Position numbers and translations under genes: made by a program
The notes under the pieces: generated by a model
The model's input: the letters and a program-made list of their open reading frames with translations, nothing else
Database searches by the model: none
Told to the model about the DNA's origin: nothing
Origin: CAG-217 sp963642245
Lineage (GTDB): Bacteria > Bacillota > Clostridia > Oscillospirales > Acutalibacteraceae
Assembly: GCA_963642245.1 (NCBI GenBank)
Contig: CAVIFY010000027.1
Coordinates: forward strand, 1-24,545
DNA: 24,545 nt
Direction: 5' to 3'
In this document: one piece after another, positions 1 to 7,398 of the stretch
Layout of the letters: every line of letters starts with the position of its first letter
How positions within the stretch are numbered: the first letter of the stretch is position 1

Positions 1-22
1 TCAACGCTACGGCTCGCTTCTC

Positions 23-41
23 CCACAAGCTTAGCTTGTGG
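23..41. repeat. Short hairpin at window edge
   Basis: Perfect 8-bp inverted repeat CCACAAGC / GCTTGTGG around a TTA loop. Read on the minus strand it is followed by GGGAGAA, as is the hairpin at 24506-24530, so both may belong to the same dispersed palindrome family. It is probably the edge of an element that continues outside the window. Confidence 0.5.
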
Positions 42-55
42 TTTACTTTAAGAAT

Positions 56-88
56 AAAAAGCCCGCAGACCGTATGGTGGTCTGCGGG
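56..88 (-). terminator. Rho-independent terminator of the BIG2 gene
   Basis: Perfect 10-bp stem CCCGCAGACC / GGTCTGCGGG with a 7-nt loop. On the minus strand it is followed by CTTTTT. It lies 12 bp past the stop codon of the minus-strand gene. Confidence 0.9.
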
Positions 89-99
89 ACTTCCTACAC

Positions 100-1206
100 T
101 TATTTCATCTTTTTTTCGCTGCTCAGCTTTACTAAATAATCGGGAAAGTAATCGCCAAACTGAAATTTCTTCTTACTCTTGTTATAGTGGTAATACCCTG
201 CATAATTATTGCGCACATACGCTCCGTATGAGTTTTTACCACCATAATCGAATTGAACAGTCGGATCGCCATCTTTGTCATACCCTCTCCAAACATGGTA
301 TATCTTCAGAGAATCCGGGTCTTTCAACTGATCTTTTAATTCGCTCTTGCATTTGTTATACAGTTTGTTGTAATCCACAACATAAATATTACAGGTGTAT
401 TTGACTTTGCTATAAGTGGCCGTGACCGAAGTTGCGCCTTGCTTTACGCCCTTGATTTTCTGTGAATTTACCTTGGCAATGGACTTTTTGCCGTTTTTCC
501 AGGTCACTTTCTTCTTGCCGCCGATCTGCGGTAAAGTTCTGCTGGTACCGGCAAAAACATAAATGTCCTTTTTATTGACCGTAATCGTGCAGGTGGTTTT
601 CTTGCCATTATTCAGCTTTGCGGTAATTGTCGCCTTGCCAAGCCCTTTGGCCGTTACTTTGCCGGACTTATTGACGGTGGCCACCTTAGTATTTGATGAT
701 GACCAACTTACACTTTTTGCCACACTACCGGAGGGCGATGTTTTATATTTCAAGGTCGTTGAACTGCCAACGGACATTGTCTTTTTGGTGGTGGTCATTG
801 AAATTTTGCTTGCGTATGATGTGACATCCGTTGCTGTAAAAGAGTAAGCATAATCTTTCATTGAATCTATTGAGTCATCATCTAACAAACAGAAGAATAC
901 CCTGTACTCGCCTTTTGACAATGTTTTTGTTGCCGTAAAATCCTTAGTTCCGTCGTTATAGAGGACATCATCAAAGGTATCCGCATTGGAAATGCTGATA
1001 TAAGCAGGCGCTTGGCAAGTGAACACAAATTTGATCTTCTGTTTACTGCTGATGTAAAACTCATCAGAAAATATGTCCGCGGACGACAAAGAGCCTTTCG
1101 CCTTATACACCTGTGTTGCCGCATAGGCATCTACTGTGCCAAACGAAAACATTGTTACGACTGTAAGCAATGCCAAAAACAGGGAAAGTACCTTTTTCAT
1201 TTTCAT
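100..1206 (-). CDS. Secreted protein with bacterial Ig-like (BIG2) domain
   Basis: 368-aa exported protein of unknown function. Residues 1-30 are a signal peptide (KMKK, a hydrophobic core, then DAYAA as cleavage region). Residues 31-130 form a beta-rich region resembling a pre-peptidase C-terminal-like fold, without visible catalytic motifs. Residues about 135-211 are a BIG2 domain with the typical VSWSSSNTKVATV and GKVTAKGLGKATITA strands. Residues 214-277 look like a second, degenerate copy. The C-terminal 90 residues are rich in Lys, Tyr and Asp and are not recognised. The start at 1206 is chosen because AAAGGAG sits 8 nt upstream; an earlier in-frame ATG at 1266 has no such site. BIG2 domains usually mediate surface adhesion or carbohydrate and cell-wall contacts, so a surface or matrix role is an inference. 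It lies downstream of the lipoprotein gene on the same strand, 93 bp away, and may be co-transcribed with it. Confidence 0.88.
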   Translation of the reverse strand: MKMKKVLSLFLALLTVVTMFSFGTVDAYAATQVYKAKGSLSSADIFSDEFYISSKQKIKFVFTCQAPAYISISNADTFDDVLYNDGTKDFTATKTLSKGEYRVFFCLLDDDSIDSMKDYAYSFTATDVTSYASKISMTTTKKTMSVGSSTTLKYKTSPSGSVAKSVSWSSSNTKVATVNKSGKVTAKGLGKATITAKLNNGKKTTCTITVNKKDIYVFAGTSRTLPQIGGKKKVTWKNGKKSIAKVNSQKIKGVKQGATSVTATYSKVKYTCNIYVVDYNKLYNKCKSELKDQLKDPDSLKIYHVWRGYDKDGDPTVQFDYGGKNSYGAYVRNNYAGYYHYNKSKKKFQFGDYFPDYLVKLSSEKKMK

Positions 1207-1239
1207 TGTTATTTCTCCTTTGTATAAAATTTGAATGAT

Positions 1240-1257
1240 CAATGCACCTCTGCATTG
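1240..1257. promoter_or_regulatory. Palindrome in the leader of the BIG2 gene
   Basis: Perfect 7-bp arms CAATGCA / TGCATTG around 4 nt, located 34 bp upstream of the BIG2 start. Read on the minus strand it contains AGGTGCA, the core also present in the operator at 1969-1990 and the half-site at 2039-2048. It could be a second binding site for the XRE regulator or simply an mRNA hairpin. Confidence 0.35.
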
Positions 1258-1299
1258 TTTATTCACAGCAACAAAACCTTTTTCTGCTATTCACCAGCT

Positions 1300-1938
1300 T
1301 TACAGCCCGCTGTCATTCGGATCATCTTTATGGTTTTTATCCGAATAAATAACGGAAAGATATATTTGATATTCCTGACTCATTAACCCCAACCGGATTT
1401 TGGTTCTGCCTTTTTTCCACTCTGAAAGATAAGTTACATACCCAAACTCCAATGCCTGACTGCCGGCTGCATCTATTAGATTTTGATCCACATTATTGAC
1501 CACAGTGCTGGTATCTGGCTTTCCATATTTGGCCGTTAAGGATTTCTTTAAGCTGTCGTAATCGTTTTTCCACTGACCAAACGAAGCATTTTGTTTTTTA
1601 CTACCATACTGCGCCATGTAAAGTTTGTCGTGACTGTCAAAGTAATAAAACAGATACATTTCCTCATGATCGACAGTCGTCGAATACATGAGTGAATTAT
1701 CGCCGTCAGTTATCAATTCCGCCTTTTCTTCTTTCTTCACCCTTGCCGCGCTGTCACCCCAGCAAACATTTCTAAAATCCGTTTTGCGTTTTTTGGTTGT
1801 ACTCTCCGACTTTATCGTCGTAGAGGCAGTCGTAGCGACCGTTGTGGTTTCTTTACTTTTTGTCCCATTTTGGCCGGTACAGGCACACAGCCCAAAGAGC
1901 AAACAGGCACAAAGTAAGATGGATAGTCCTTTTTTCAT
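1300..1938 (-). CDS. Putative lipoprotein, unknown function
   Basis: 212-aa predicted lipoprotein. The N-terminus MKKGLSILLCACLLFGLCACTG has a lipobox with the modified Cys probably in LCAC (residue 20). A Thr/Ser/Lys-rich spacer follows (TTTVATTASTTIKSESTTKK, about residues 30-50), then a mixed alpha/beta domain of about 150 residues with aromatic strands (MYLFYYFDSHDKLYMAQYG). The folded part is not recognised. The start at 1938 is set by AAGGAG 6 nt upstream; the upstream in-frame extension overlaps the promoter and operator and cannot be translated from that transcript. It is divergent from the XRE gene and shares a regulatory palindrome with it, so the regulator probably controls this gene. 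It may act with the BIG2 protein encoded next on the same strand. Confidence 0.85.
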   Translation of the reverse strand: MKKGLSILLCACLLFGLCACTGQNGTKSKETTTVATTASTTIKSESTTKKRKTDFRNVCWGDSAARVKKEEKAELITDGDNSLMYSTTVDHEEMYLFYYFDSHDKLYMAQYGSKKQNASFGQWKNDYDSLKKSLTAKYGKPDTSTVVNNVDQNLIDAAGSQALEFGYVTYLSEWKKGRTKIRLGLMSQEYQIYLSVIYSDKNHKDDPNDSGL

Positions 1939-1968
1939 TGCACATTCTCCTTTTCCGATTTCCGCATA

Positions 1969-1990
1969 ATTGCACCTATATAGGTGCAAT
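1969..1990. promoter_or_regulatory. 22-bp palindromic operator between divergent genes
   Basis: Perfect palindrome with arms ATTGCACCTAT and ATAGGTGCAAT and no spacer. It overlaps the -35 box of the plus-strand promoter and lies immediately downstream of the -10 box of the minus-strand promoter, over its start site. A further half-site ATAGGTGCAA occurs at 2039-2048, just before the ribosome binding site of the XRE gene. This geometry fits simultaneous repression of both genes by the adjacent XRE protein. Confidence 0.75.
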
Positions 1991-1998
1991 CTTAGAAT
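1970..1998 (+). promoter_or_regulatory. Sigma-A promoter for the XRE regulator
   Basis: TTGCAC (1970-1975), a 17-bp spacer and TAGAAT (1993-1998). The -35 box is part of the left arm of the palindrome, which suggests autorepression. The -10 box overlaps that of the divergent promoter. Confidence 0.65.
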
Positions 1999-2022
1999 AG
2001 CACAAAGATACAATAAAGTCAA
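1994..2022 (-). promoter_or_regulatory. Sigma-A promoter for the lipoprotein gene
   Basis: On the minus strand, TTGACT (2017-2022), a 17-bp spacer and TATTCT (1994-1999). The predicted start near 1987 falls inside the 22-bp palindrome, so a bound repressor would block initiation. Confidence 0.75.
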
Positions 2023-2058
2023 CACAAATTGTTCTTAAATAGGTGCAAGAGGTTGACA

Positions 2059-2295
2059 ATGAATATTGAGTTTGAAAAGCAGATGGGGCGGAATATCCGC
2101 CATATTCGGGAAGAAAAGGGCATGACCCAGGAGCTGCTCTCCGCCAAATTGCAGCTGGCCGGGTGCGACATTACCCGCAGCGCCGTGGCCAAGATCGAGG
2201 TGGGGCAGCGGCATATTTACCCGGACGAGATCCGCCACATTCGGCAGATTTTAGGCACCACCTATGAGGAATTGTTTGAGCGGCAGTATAACTGA
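2059..2295 (+). CDS. XRE-family helix-turn-helix regulator
   Basis: 78-aa DNA-binding protein made of little more than an HTH_XRE domain (about residues 9-68): IRHIREEKGMTQELLSAKL, then the recognition segment DITRSAVAKIEVGQR and the closing helices DEIRHIRQILGTTYEELF. Such single-domain proteins are usually dimeric repressors. The ATG at 2059 is preferred because AAGAGG lies 6 nt upstream; the in-frame TTG at 2029 has no ribosome binding site. The half-site ATAGGTGCAA partly overlaps the ribosome binding site. It most likely regulates itself and the divergent lipoprotein gene through the 1969-1990 palindrome. The ligand or signal is unknown. Confidence 0.9.
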   Translation: MNIEFEKQMGRNIRHIREEKGMTQELLSAKLQLAGCDITRSAVAKIEVGQRHIYPDEIRHIRQILGTTYEELFERQYN

Positions 2296-2324
2296 CGCCA
2301 CCGGCGGGCAGCCCTGCGCATTTG

Positions 2325-2353
2325 TTGACTTTTGGCGGCGGGTATTATACAAT
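2325..2353 (+). promoter_or_regulatory. Sigma-A promoter for the EamA permease
   Basis: TTGACT (2325-2330), a 17-bp spacer and TACAAT (2348-2353). Its start site near 2360 rules out the in-frame upstream ATG codons at or before 2352 as initiation codons. Confidence 0.75.
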
Positions 2354-2408
2354 GATCCGGCAAAAACAAAGAATGATCTGCGGCGGTGTGCCGAGAACGG
2401 AGAACAAA

Positions 2409-3326
2409 ATGGGCCGAGCCTCTGTGTTTGAAAATCGAAAATGGGTGCCCCTGTTTGCCGGCAGCGCGGCACTGAGCTGGGCCTGCGCCTTTCCCCTCAT
2501 CAAGCTGGGGCTGGCAGACTTTGGCATTGCGGGTACGGACACCGGCGGCAAGGCGCTGTTTGCCGGGGCGCGGTTCCTGCTGGCCGGGCTGGTGGTGCTG
2601 GCGGTAGCCAAGCTGTGCGGCCGCTCCTTTGCAGTGCCCCGGGGCAAGACCCGGTGGCAGCTGGTGCTCTTTGGCCTGGTCAACACGGCGCTGCACTACT
2701 TTTTCTTCTACCTGGGCGTGTCCAATTCCCCCGGCGGCCGGGCGTCTATCTTAGACAGCCTGGGCACTTTCCTACTGATTATCGCCGCCGCGGTGGTGTT
2801 CCGAGAGCGGCTCACTCTGCGGTCGATTTTCGGCTGCCTGCTGGGGTTCTCCGGCATTGTGCTCATCAACCTGGGCAGCACCGCCGGGCAGTTCACCCTC
2901 TCCGGCGACGGTATGCTGCTGTGCAGCAGCGTGTGCGCCATGGCAGGCGGGCTGCTGACCCGAGTAGTCACCCGCAAAATGGACCCGCTGGTGGCTACCG
3001 GCCACTCCCTGGCACTGGGCGGCGCACTGCTGATCCCTGCCGGGCTGCTGATGGGCGCCCACCCGGCCGGTGTACACCCGAAGGGGCTGCTGATCCTGGC
3101 GGCGCTGGTGGCGGTGTCTGCCGTGGGCTTTTCCTTTTACAACCAACTGCTGCGCTACCACCCGGTGGGGCAGATCGCCATTTACAACGCCTTTATCCCG
3201 GTGCTGGGTGTGGTGCTCTCCTGCCTGCTGCTGGGCGAGCCGTTCTCCTGGCGCTATCTGCTGTCCGGCGCGCTGGTCACCGGCGGGATCTGCGCCGTAA
3301 ATTTGCCCGGCAAAGGCAAGAATTGA
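2409..3326 (+). CDS. EamA-family (DMT superfamily) permease
   Basis: 305-aa integral membrane protein of the drug/metabolite transporter superfamily. It has ten predicted hydrophobic helices arranged as two EamA repeats, the usual length for the family. Visible marks are LSWACAFPLIKLG in helix 1, GVSNSPGGRASILDSLGTFL near helix 4, the VVFRERLTLRSIFGCLLGFSGIVLI loop and helix that closes repeat 1, and LLLGEPFSWRYLLSGALVTGGI at the end of repeat 2. It probably exports a small metabolite or amino acid; the substrate cannot be told. The start at 2409 has GGAG 6 nt upstream and directly precedes the cytoplasmic N-terminus. The coding region is much more GC-rich than the defence genes further on. 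The next gene's -35 box overlaps its stop codon. Confidence 0.93.
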   Translation: MGRASVFENRKWVPLFAGSAALSWACAFPLIKLGLADFGIAGTDTGGKALFAGARFLLAGLVVLAVAKLCGRSFAVPRGKTRWQLVLFGLVNTALHYFFFYLGVSNSPGGRASILDSLGTFLLIIAAAVVFRERLTLRSIFGCLLGFSGIVLINLGSTAGQFTLSGDGMLLCSSVCAMAGGLLTRVVTRKMDPLVATGHSLALGGALLIPAGLLMGAHPAGVHPKGLLILAALVAVSAVGFSFYNQLLRYHPVGQIAIYNAFIPVLGVVLSCLLLGEPFSWRYLLSGALVTGGICAVNLPGKGKN

Positions 3327-3351
3327 CAGCCCCTGCCAAGTATGGTATGCT
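3323..3351 (+). promoter_or_regulatory. Sigma-A promoter for the small two-TM protein
   Basis: TTGACA (3323-3328), a 17-bp spacer and TATGCT (3346-3351). The TGA inside TTGACA is the stop codon of the upstream permease. Confidence 0.8.
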
Positions 3352-3398
3352 ATGGGTGCAGAGTTCTGCGCATTTTTTAAGAAAAGAGGAAGAAGCAA

Positions 3399-3725
3399 AT
3401 GGACCAGTACAACCAGCAAAACCCCAACCCCCAGGACAATTACCAACAGCCCTATCAGCCGCCTTATCAACCGGCGCCCCCGGCCTATGACCCCACCACC
3501 CAGGTGATGAGCATTGGCCAGTATGTGGGTATGTTCATTCTCTCCGCCCTGCCGGTGGTGAATTTGATCTGCTGGATCGTGTGGCTGTGCAGCCCCAATA
3601 CCAATAAGAATAAGAAGAACTTTATTTGGGCCAACATTATTATGTGGGTCATCGCCGTGGTGGCGATGGTGCTGTTTTACACCGTCGTAGGCACCGCCGC
3701 TATCGGCGCCCTGTCCTCTATGTGA
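3399..3725 (+). CDS. Small membrane protein with Pro/Gln/Tyr-rich N-terminus
   Basis: 108-aa protein of unknown function. Residues 1-35 are disordered and rich in Gln, Pro, Asn and Tyr (QQPYQPPYQPAPPAYDP). Two hydrophobic helices follow, about residues 42-66 and 76-104, separated by a basic, polar loop CSPNTNKNKKNF. This layout recurs in many small Firmicute membrane proteins of unknown role. AGAGGAAG lies upstream of the start. The gene has its own promoter and terminator, so it is monocistronic. Confidence 0.85.
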   Translation: MDQYNQQNPNPQDNYQQPYQPPYQPAPPAYDPTTQVMSIGQYVGMFILSALPVVNLICWIVWLCSPNTNKNKKNFIWANIIMWVIAVVAMVLFYTVVGTAAIGALSSM

Positions 3726-3752
3726 CCCGATCAAAATCGTCCTAAGCCGACA

Positions 3753-3790
3753 AACCCGTTGATGAACTGTCATCAGCGGGTTCTTTTTTT
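3753..3790 (+). terminator. Rho-independent terminator
   Basis: 13-bp stem AACCCGTTGATGA / TCATCAGCGGGTT with one G-T pair and a 4-nt loop, followed by CTTTTTTT. It ends the transcript of the small two-TM protein. Confidence 0.92.
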
Positions 3791-3849
3791 GAGGGAATGT
3801 ATGAAGTCGGTGCTTTTATTCGGCATATTTATCAAACGCGCTTTTAATG

Positions 3850-3877
3850 TTGATTTAATCTTTATCGTCCATACTCT
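3850..3877 (+). promoter_or_regulatory. Possible promoter of the exporter operon
   Basis: TTGATT (3850-3855), a 16-bp spacer and TACTCT (3872-3877), the best match between the terminator at 3753-3790 and the adaptor start at 3908. The boxes are weak. Confidence 0.4.
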
Positions 3878-3907
3878 GCTTAGACTCAAGCGAAAGGACC
3901 AAACGGT

Positions 3908-5341
3908 ATGACAAAAGAAAAATCCACCAAGCGCCACCCATTCAAGAATTATATAAAAAGGCACAAGGTGCTGACCGCCATTGTAGCGCTTTTGCTGATC
4001 GCAGCCATTGTGGCAGGCTCGCTTTTGGTAGCAAAGGGCAAATCCCAATCGGCCGCCTATACCTTTATCCGAACCACCACATTATCTAAGGGCACGCTGG
4101 ACGCGTCCATTTCTGCAACCGGAACAGTGATCAGCACCAAAACCTCCAATGTGACCACCGACCTACAGTACACGGTAAAAAGCATTGCCGTCAAAGTGGG
4201 CGACACGGTAAAAAAGGGCGATGTGATCGCAACCCTGGACACGACCCAGCTGGAAAAGCAGATCGCAACCGCAAAGGCGAACATTGCAAAGCAGGAAAAA
4301 TCCGCTAAAATCTCTTACAACAGCGCCAAGCAGTCCTACAACGACGCGAATACGGAATACCAAAACGCCAAATCCGCCGTCTCATCTGCAAAGGCCGCAC
4401 TTGCAAATGCGAAAAGCGCCACCGGCGGCAAAAATACCGCCACCTATGAAAAGGCGCAGGAAACCTACGATAACGCCAAAAATGCATACACCCAGGCCAA
4501 GTCCAATCTTGCCCAGGCAAAGGTGAAGCTGGAGGAAGCAAAGGACGCGCTTGAAAACGCCGCAGACACCAGCGAACTGGAGGAACTGACGGATAACCTA
4601 AACGCCTGCACCCTCAAGGCGGGACAGAGCGGAACCATTACCGCGCTGAACGCAACGGTAGGCTCCGGTTGTAAGGACACCGTGGCCAAGATCCAGGACA
4701 CCTCCAAGCTGGCCATTGACATTACCATTGCGGAGGCAGACATTAACCAGGCGCAGGTGGGCTTATCCTGCAACATCACAACCGACGCCGCAGATCAAAA
4801 ATACAGCGGCACGCTGACGCAGATCGATCCGGTCGCCTCAGACAATGGAAGTTTTGGCGCAACGGTTACGGTAGACACCGCTGACACAGATCTAAAGATC
4901 GGGATCAACGCTACGGTTGAAATTTTGGTATCCTCTACCGACAATGTGTACACCGTACCCATTGACGCCGTGGGCAAGGACAGCACCGGCACCTATGTTT
5001 ACCGAAAAACCGGCGGCACCGGCGTGGATCTTACCTTTGAAAAGGTGTATGTAACCACCGGCAGCGAAAATGACTATTACATTGAAATAGACGCAGACGA
5101 TTTGAAAGACGGCGATGTGATCCGCAGCAGCGCAGACCTGACCCAGGGTATAGAAACCGTTGAAAGCGACAAAAAAAGCAGCAGCCTATTCAATCTGTTC
5201 GGCAACTTTGGCAACGCCCAAAACGATCAAGGCGGCCAAATGCCGCAGGGCGGCGGTGATCCGCCCGCCGGTCCGTCCAACACAGACAGCGCAGCCCCCT
5301 CCGGCGGCAAAAACAATGACGGAGGCCAACCAAATGCCTGA
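3908..5341 (+). CDS. Efflux adaptor subunit (HlyD/MacA-like membrane fusion protein)
   Basis: 477-aa membrane-anchored adaptor of a MacAB-type ABC exporter. A basic N-terminus is followed by one TM helix (about residues 21-42), with the rest outside the cell. Residues 62-112 hold the first half of the split lipoyl/barrel-sandwich domain (VKSIAVKVGDTVKKGDVIATLDT). Residues 113-220 are an Ala/Lys/Gln-rich alpha-helical coiled-coil hairpin. The second lipoyl half (CTLKAGQSGTITALNATVG) and the beta-barrel and membrane-proximal domains follow. The last 45 residues are a Gly/Gln/Asn/Pro-rich tail typical of Gram-positive members. AAAGGA lies 9 nt before the ATG. The stop overlaps the start of the ATPase gene, so the genes are translationally coupled. 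Without an outer membrane the adaptor probably shapes a path across the cell wall or presents substrate. The substrate is unknown; antimicrobial peptides or lipids are typical for relatives. Confidence 0.92.
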   Translation: MTKEKSTKRHPFKNYIKRHKVLTAIVALLLIAAIVAGSLLVAKGKSQSAAYTFIRTTTLSKGTLDASISATGTVISTKTSNVTTDLQYTVKSIAVKVGDTVKKGDVIATLDTTQLEKQIATAKANIAKQEKSAKISYNSAKQSYNDANTEYQNAKSAVSSAKAALANAKSATGGKNTATYEKAQETYDNAKNAYTQAKSNLAQAKVKLEEAKDALENAADTSELEELTDNLNACTLKAGQSGTITALNATVGSGCKDTVAKIQDTSKLAIDITIAEADINQAQVGLSCNITTDAADQKYSGTLTQIDPVASDNGSFGATVTVDTADTDLKIGINATVEILVSSTDNVYTVPIDAVGKDSTGTYVYRKTGGTGVDLTFEKVYVTTGSENDYYIEIDADDLKDGDVIRSSADLTQGIETVESDKKSSSLFNLFGNFGNAQNDQGGQMPQGGGDPPAGPSNTDSAAPSGGKNNDGGQPNA

Positions 5342-6041
5342 TACCATGATTGAAATGTCCCAAATCAGAAAGCGCTTTTTTGTGGGGCAAAAAAACGAAT
5401 TCGAGGTGCTGCATGGCATTGACCTGCGCGTGAAAAAGGGCGAATTCGTTGCCATTGTAGGTGAGTCCGGCAGCGGCAAATCCACCCTGATGAACCTGAT
5501 CGGCGTGCTGGACAAACCCAGCAGCGGCACATATTTTTTAGACGGTGAGGATATTTCCGCCGCCGATGATCGGGCACTTTCCCGGATCCGCAACCAAAAA
5601 ATCGGCTTTATTTTTCAAACCTTTAACCTGATCGGTCGGCAAAACGCGCTAAAGAATGTAGAGCTGCCCATGCTCTATGCCGGCACCGATCGCAAGGTGC
5701 GCACAGAAAAAGCACGCCGACTGCTGGCGCAGGTAGGTATGGAGGACCGTATGTACCACAAGCCCAGCGAATTGTCCGGCGGCCAAAAACAGCGGGTCGC
5801 CATTGCGAGGGCTATGGCGAACGACGCCCAGCTTTTGCTGGCCGACGAACCAACAGGTGCCCTGGACAGAAAATCCTCTCGCCGTATTATGGATCTTTTT
5901 CACACATTAAACAAAGATTGTGGCAAGACCATCGTTTTGATCACCCACAACCGCCATCTTGCCTGTGAATGCGATCGGATTTTAACGCTGGAGGACGGCC
6001 GTTTTATACCTGCGAAAGGAGATGAGGCCTGTGCTCTTTGA
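5334..6041 (+). CDS. ABC transporter ATP-binding protein (MacB/LolD type)
   Basis: 235-aa ATPase that powers the exporter. Walker A GESGSGKST is at residues 43-51, the Q-loop at IFQTFNLI (93-100), the signature LSGGQKQRVAIARA at 147-160, Walker B LLLADEPTGALD at 167-178, and the H-loop in LITHNRH. This is the subfamily that pairs with MacB/FtsX-like permeases. The ATG at 5334 is chosen because GGAGG (5321-5325) lies 8 nt upstream and because the protein then has family length; longer in-frame extensions would overlap the adaptor's low-complexity tail. It overlaps the adaptor gene by 8 nt and the permease gene by 11 nt. Confidence 0.95.
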   Translation: MPDTMIEMSQIRKRFFVGQKNEFEVLHGIDLRVKKGEFVAIVGESGSGKSTLMNLIGVLDKPSSGTYFLDGEDISAADDRALSRIRNQKIGFIFQTFNLIGRQNALKNVELPMLYAGTDRKVRTEKARRLLAQVGMEDRMYHKPSELSGGQKQRVAIARAMANDAQLLLADEPTGALDRKSSRRIMDLFHTLNKDCGKTIVLITHNRHLACECDRILTLEDGRFIPAKGDEACAL

Positions 6042-7299
6042 CAACATACGCTTGGCATTTGAGAGCCTAAGATCCAACAAACTGCGTTCATTTTTAACCA
6101 TGCTGGGAATTATCATCGGCATTGGCTCGGTGATCACCATCACCACGGTGGGATCCTCTTTGACCGGTTATGTCAGCGACAGTATGCGCACCCTTGGCGG
6201 CTACAGCATAAATGTGGCGCTTACGCAAAAATCAGACAGCGACACAAATACAGCCGACAATGTTAAGCTCCGCAACTTCAAAAACGACACGCCTGAAACA
6301 GAAGATCTCATCACAGACGATATGATCGCGCAGTATAAAAGCGCCTTTGCCGACCGGGTAAAATATATAGAAACCGTCTGTGATGTGGGGACCGGCACAT
6401 ACGGCGACAACACGCTGACCGTGCTGGGAACCAATGATGAATACCGGCAAGCAGAAGAGATCACCATGCTTTATGGCCGGTTTATTCAGAACAATGGGGA
6501 CGAAAACAAGCGGCTGGCGGTGGTTGCCGACAGCTTTGCCAAAGATGTTCTCGGTTTAGAGGAACAAAACGCCATCGGCGAGAGCTTCACCGTGACCATA
6601 AACGGCACACCGTACAAATTCTATATTACAGGTGTTTATAAATATGAAAGCGACACGGTTTCCACCGACGACAACGACCGGGAAGACCAGGTAACCACCC
6701 TGTATATTCCCCTGTCCACAGCTAAGACCATTGCCGCTGCCGGGGACGGGTATCAGAGCATCACCATCATCGCCGATAAAAGTGTAGACATTGAAACATT
6801 CATGAACGCCACCGGCGACTTTTTCGCCTCATTTTACACACAAAATGACAGTTGGACCGCAACCGCAAGCTCCTTGCAGGAAATGCTCAGCACTGTTACC
6901 GATATGATCAAGACCATTTCCTACGCTGTTGCAGCGATCGCAGCGATCAGTCTGCTGGTAGGTGGGATCGGCGTCATGAACATTATGCTGGTTTCCATCA
7001 CGGAGCGCACCAATGAGATCGGCACAAGAAAAGCGCTGGGCGCACCCAATTCGTCGATCCGCACGCAATTTGTAACGGAGGCTGCTGTGATCTGCCTGAT
7101 CGGCGGGGTCATCGGCATTGCGCTGGGTCTGTCTGCCGCGGCCATCATCGGCAAGATCCTGGGTTACGGTATGACACCAAATGTCGGCGCCATCTGTGGA
7201 GCCGTCGCTTTTTCGGTGCTCATCGGTCTCATATTCGGCTTCGCGCCTGCGAATAAAGCCGCCAAACTGGACCCCATAGACGCCCTTCGCTATGAATGA
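6031..7299 (+). CDS. ABC transporter permease (MacB/FtsX family)
   Basis: About 422 aa. One N-terminal TM helix (SFLTMLGIIIGIGSVITITTVG) is followed by a large extracellular MacB periplasmic-core domain (about residues 45-275). A C-terminal FtsX domain with three TM helices contains the conserved ITERTNEIGTRKALGA coupling segment and ends in LDPIDALRYE. The start is most likely GTG at 6031: AAAGGAG (6015-6021) directly abuts the in-frame ATG at 6022, leaving no spacing, but sits 9 nt before the GTG. With the ATPase this gives the usual 2+2 exporter. A bidirectional terminator follows. Confidence 0.9.
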   Translation: MLFDNIRLAFESLRSNKLRSFLTMLGIIIGIGSVITITTVGSSLTGYVSDSMRTLGGYSINVALTQKSDSDTNTADNVKLRNFKNDTPETEDLITDDMIAQYKSAFADRVKYIETVCDVGTGTYGDNTLTVLGTNDEYRQAEEITMLYGRFIQNNGDENKRLAVVADSFAKDVLGLEEQNAIGESFTVTINGTPYKFYITGVYKYESDTVSTDDNDREDQVTTLYIPLSTAKTIAAAGDGYQSITIIADKSVDIETFMNATGDFFASFYTQNDSWTATASSLQEMLSTVTDMIKTISYAVAAIAAISLLVGGIGVMNIMLVSITERTNEIGTRKALGAPNSSIRTQFVTEAAVICLIGGVIGIALGLSAAAIIGKILGYGMTPNVGAICGAVAFSVLIGLIFGFAPANKAAKLDPIDALRYE

Positions 7300-7363
7300 G
7301 CCGCCCCCATTCCTCACAATCTCCCCTATTTTGCTCCACAAGGGCAACGGCACATAACATAAC

Positions 7364-7395
7364 AAAAAGCCACCGATGATCGGTGGCTTTCTTCT
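7364..7395. terminator. Bidirectional terminator between convergent genes
   Basis: Perfect stem AAAGCCACCGA / TCGGTGGCTTT (7366-7390) with a 3-nt loop. T-rich sequence follows on the plus strand (CTTCTTT), and A-rich sequence on its left gives a U-run on the minus strand. It ends the exporter operon and the converging surface-protein gene. Confidence 0.88.
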
Positions 7396-7398
7396 TTG

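Noticed and set aside
2772..3773. 333-codon minus-strand frame over the EamA and small-protein genes
   Set aside because: The His/Gln/Gly-rich translation is typical of an antisense shadow of GC-rich DNA. The plus-strand genes have promoters and ribosome binding sites. The second plus-strand frame at 2441-3490 is rejected for the same reason.
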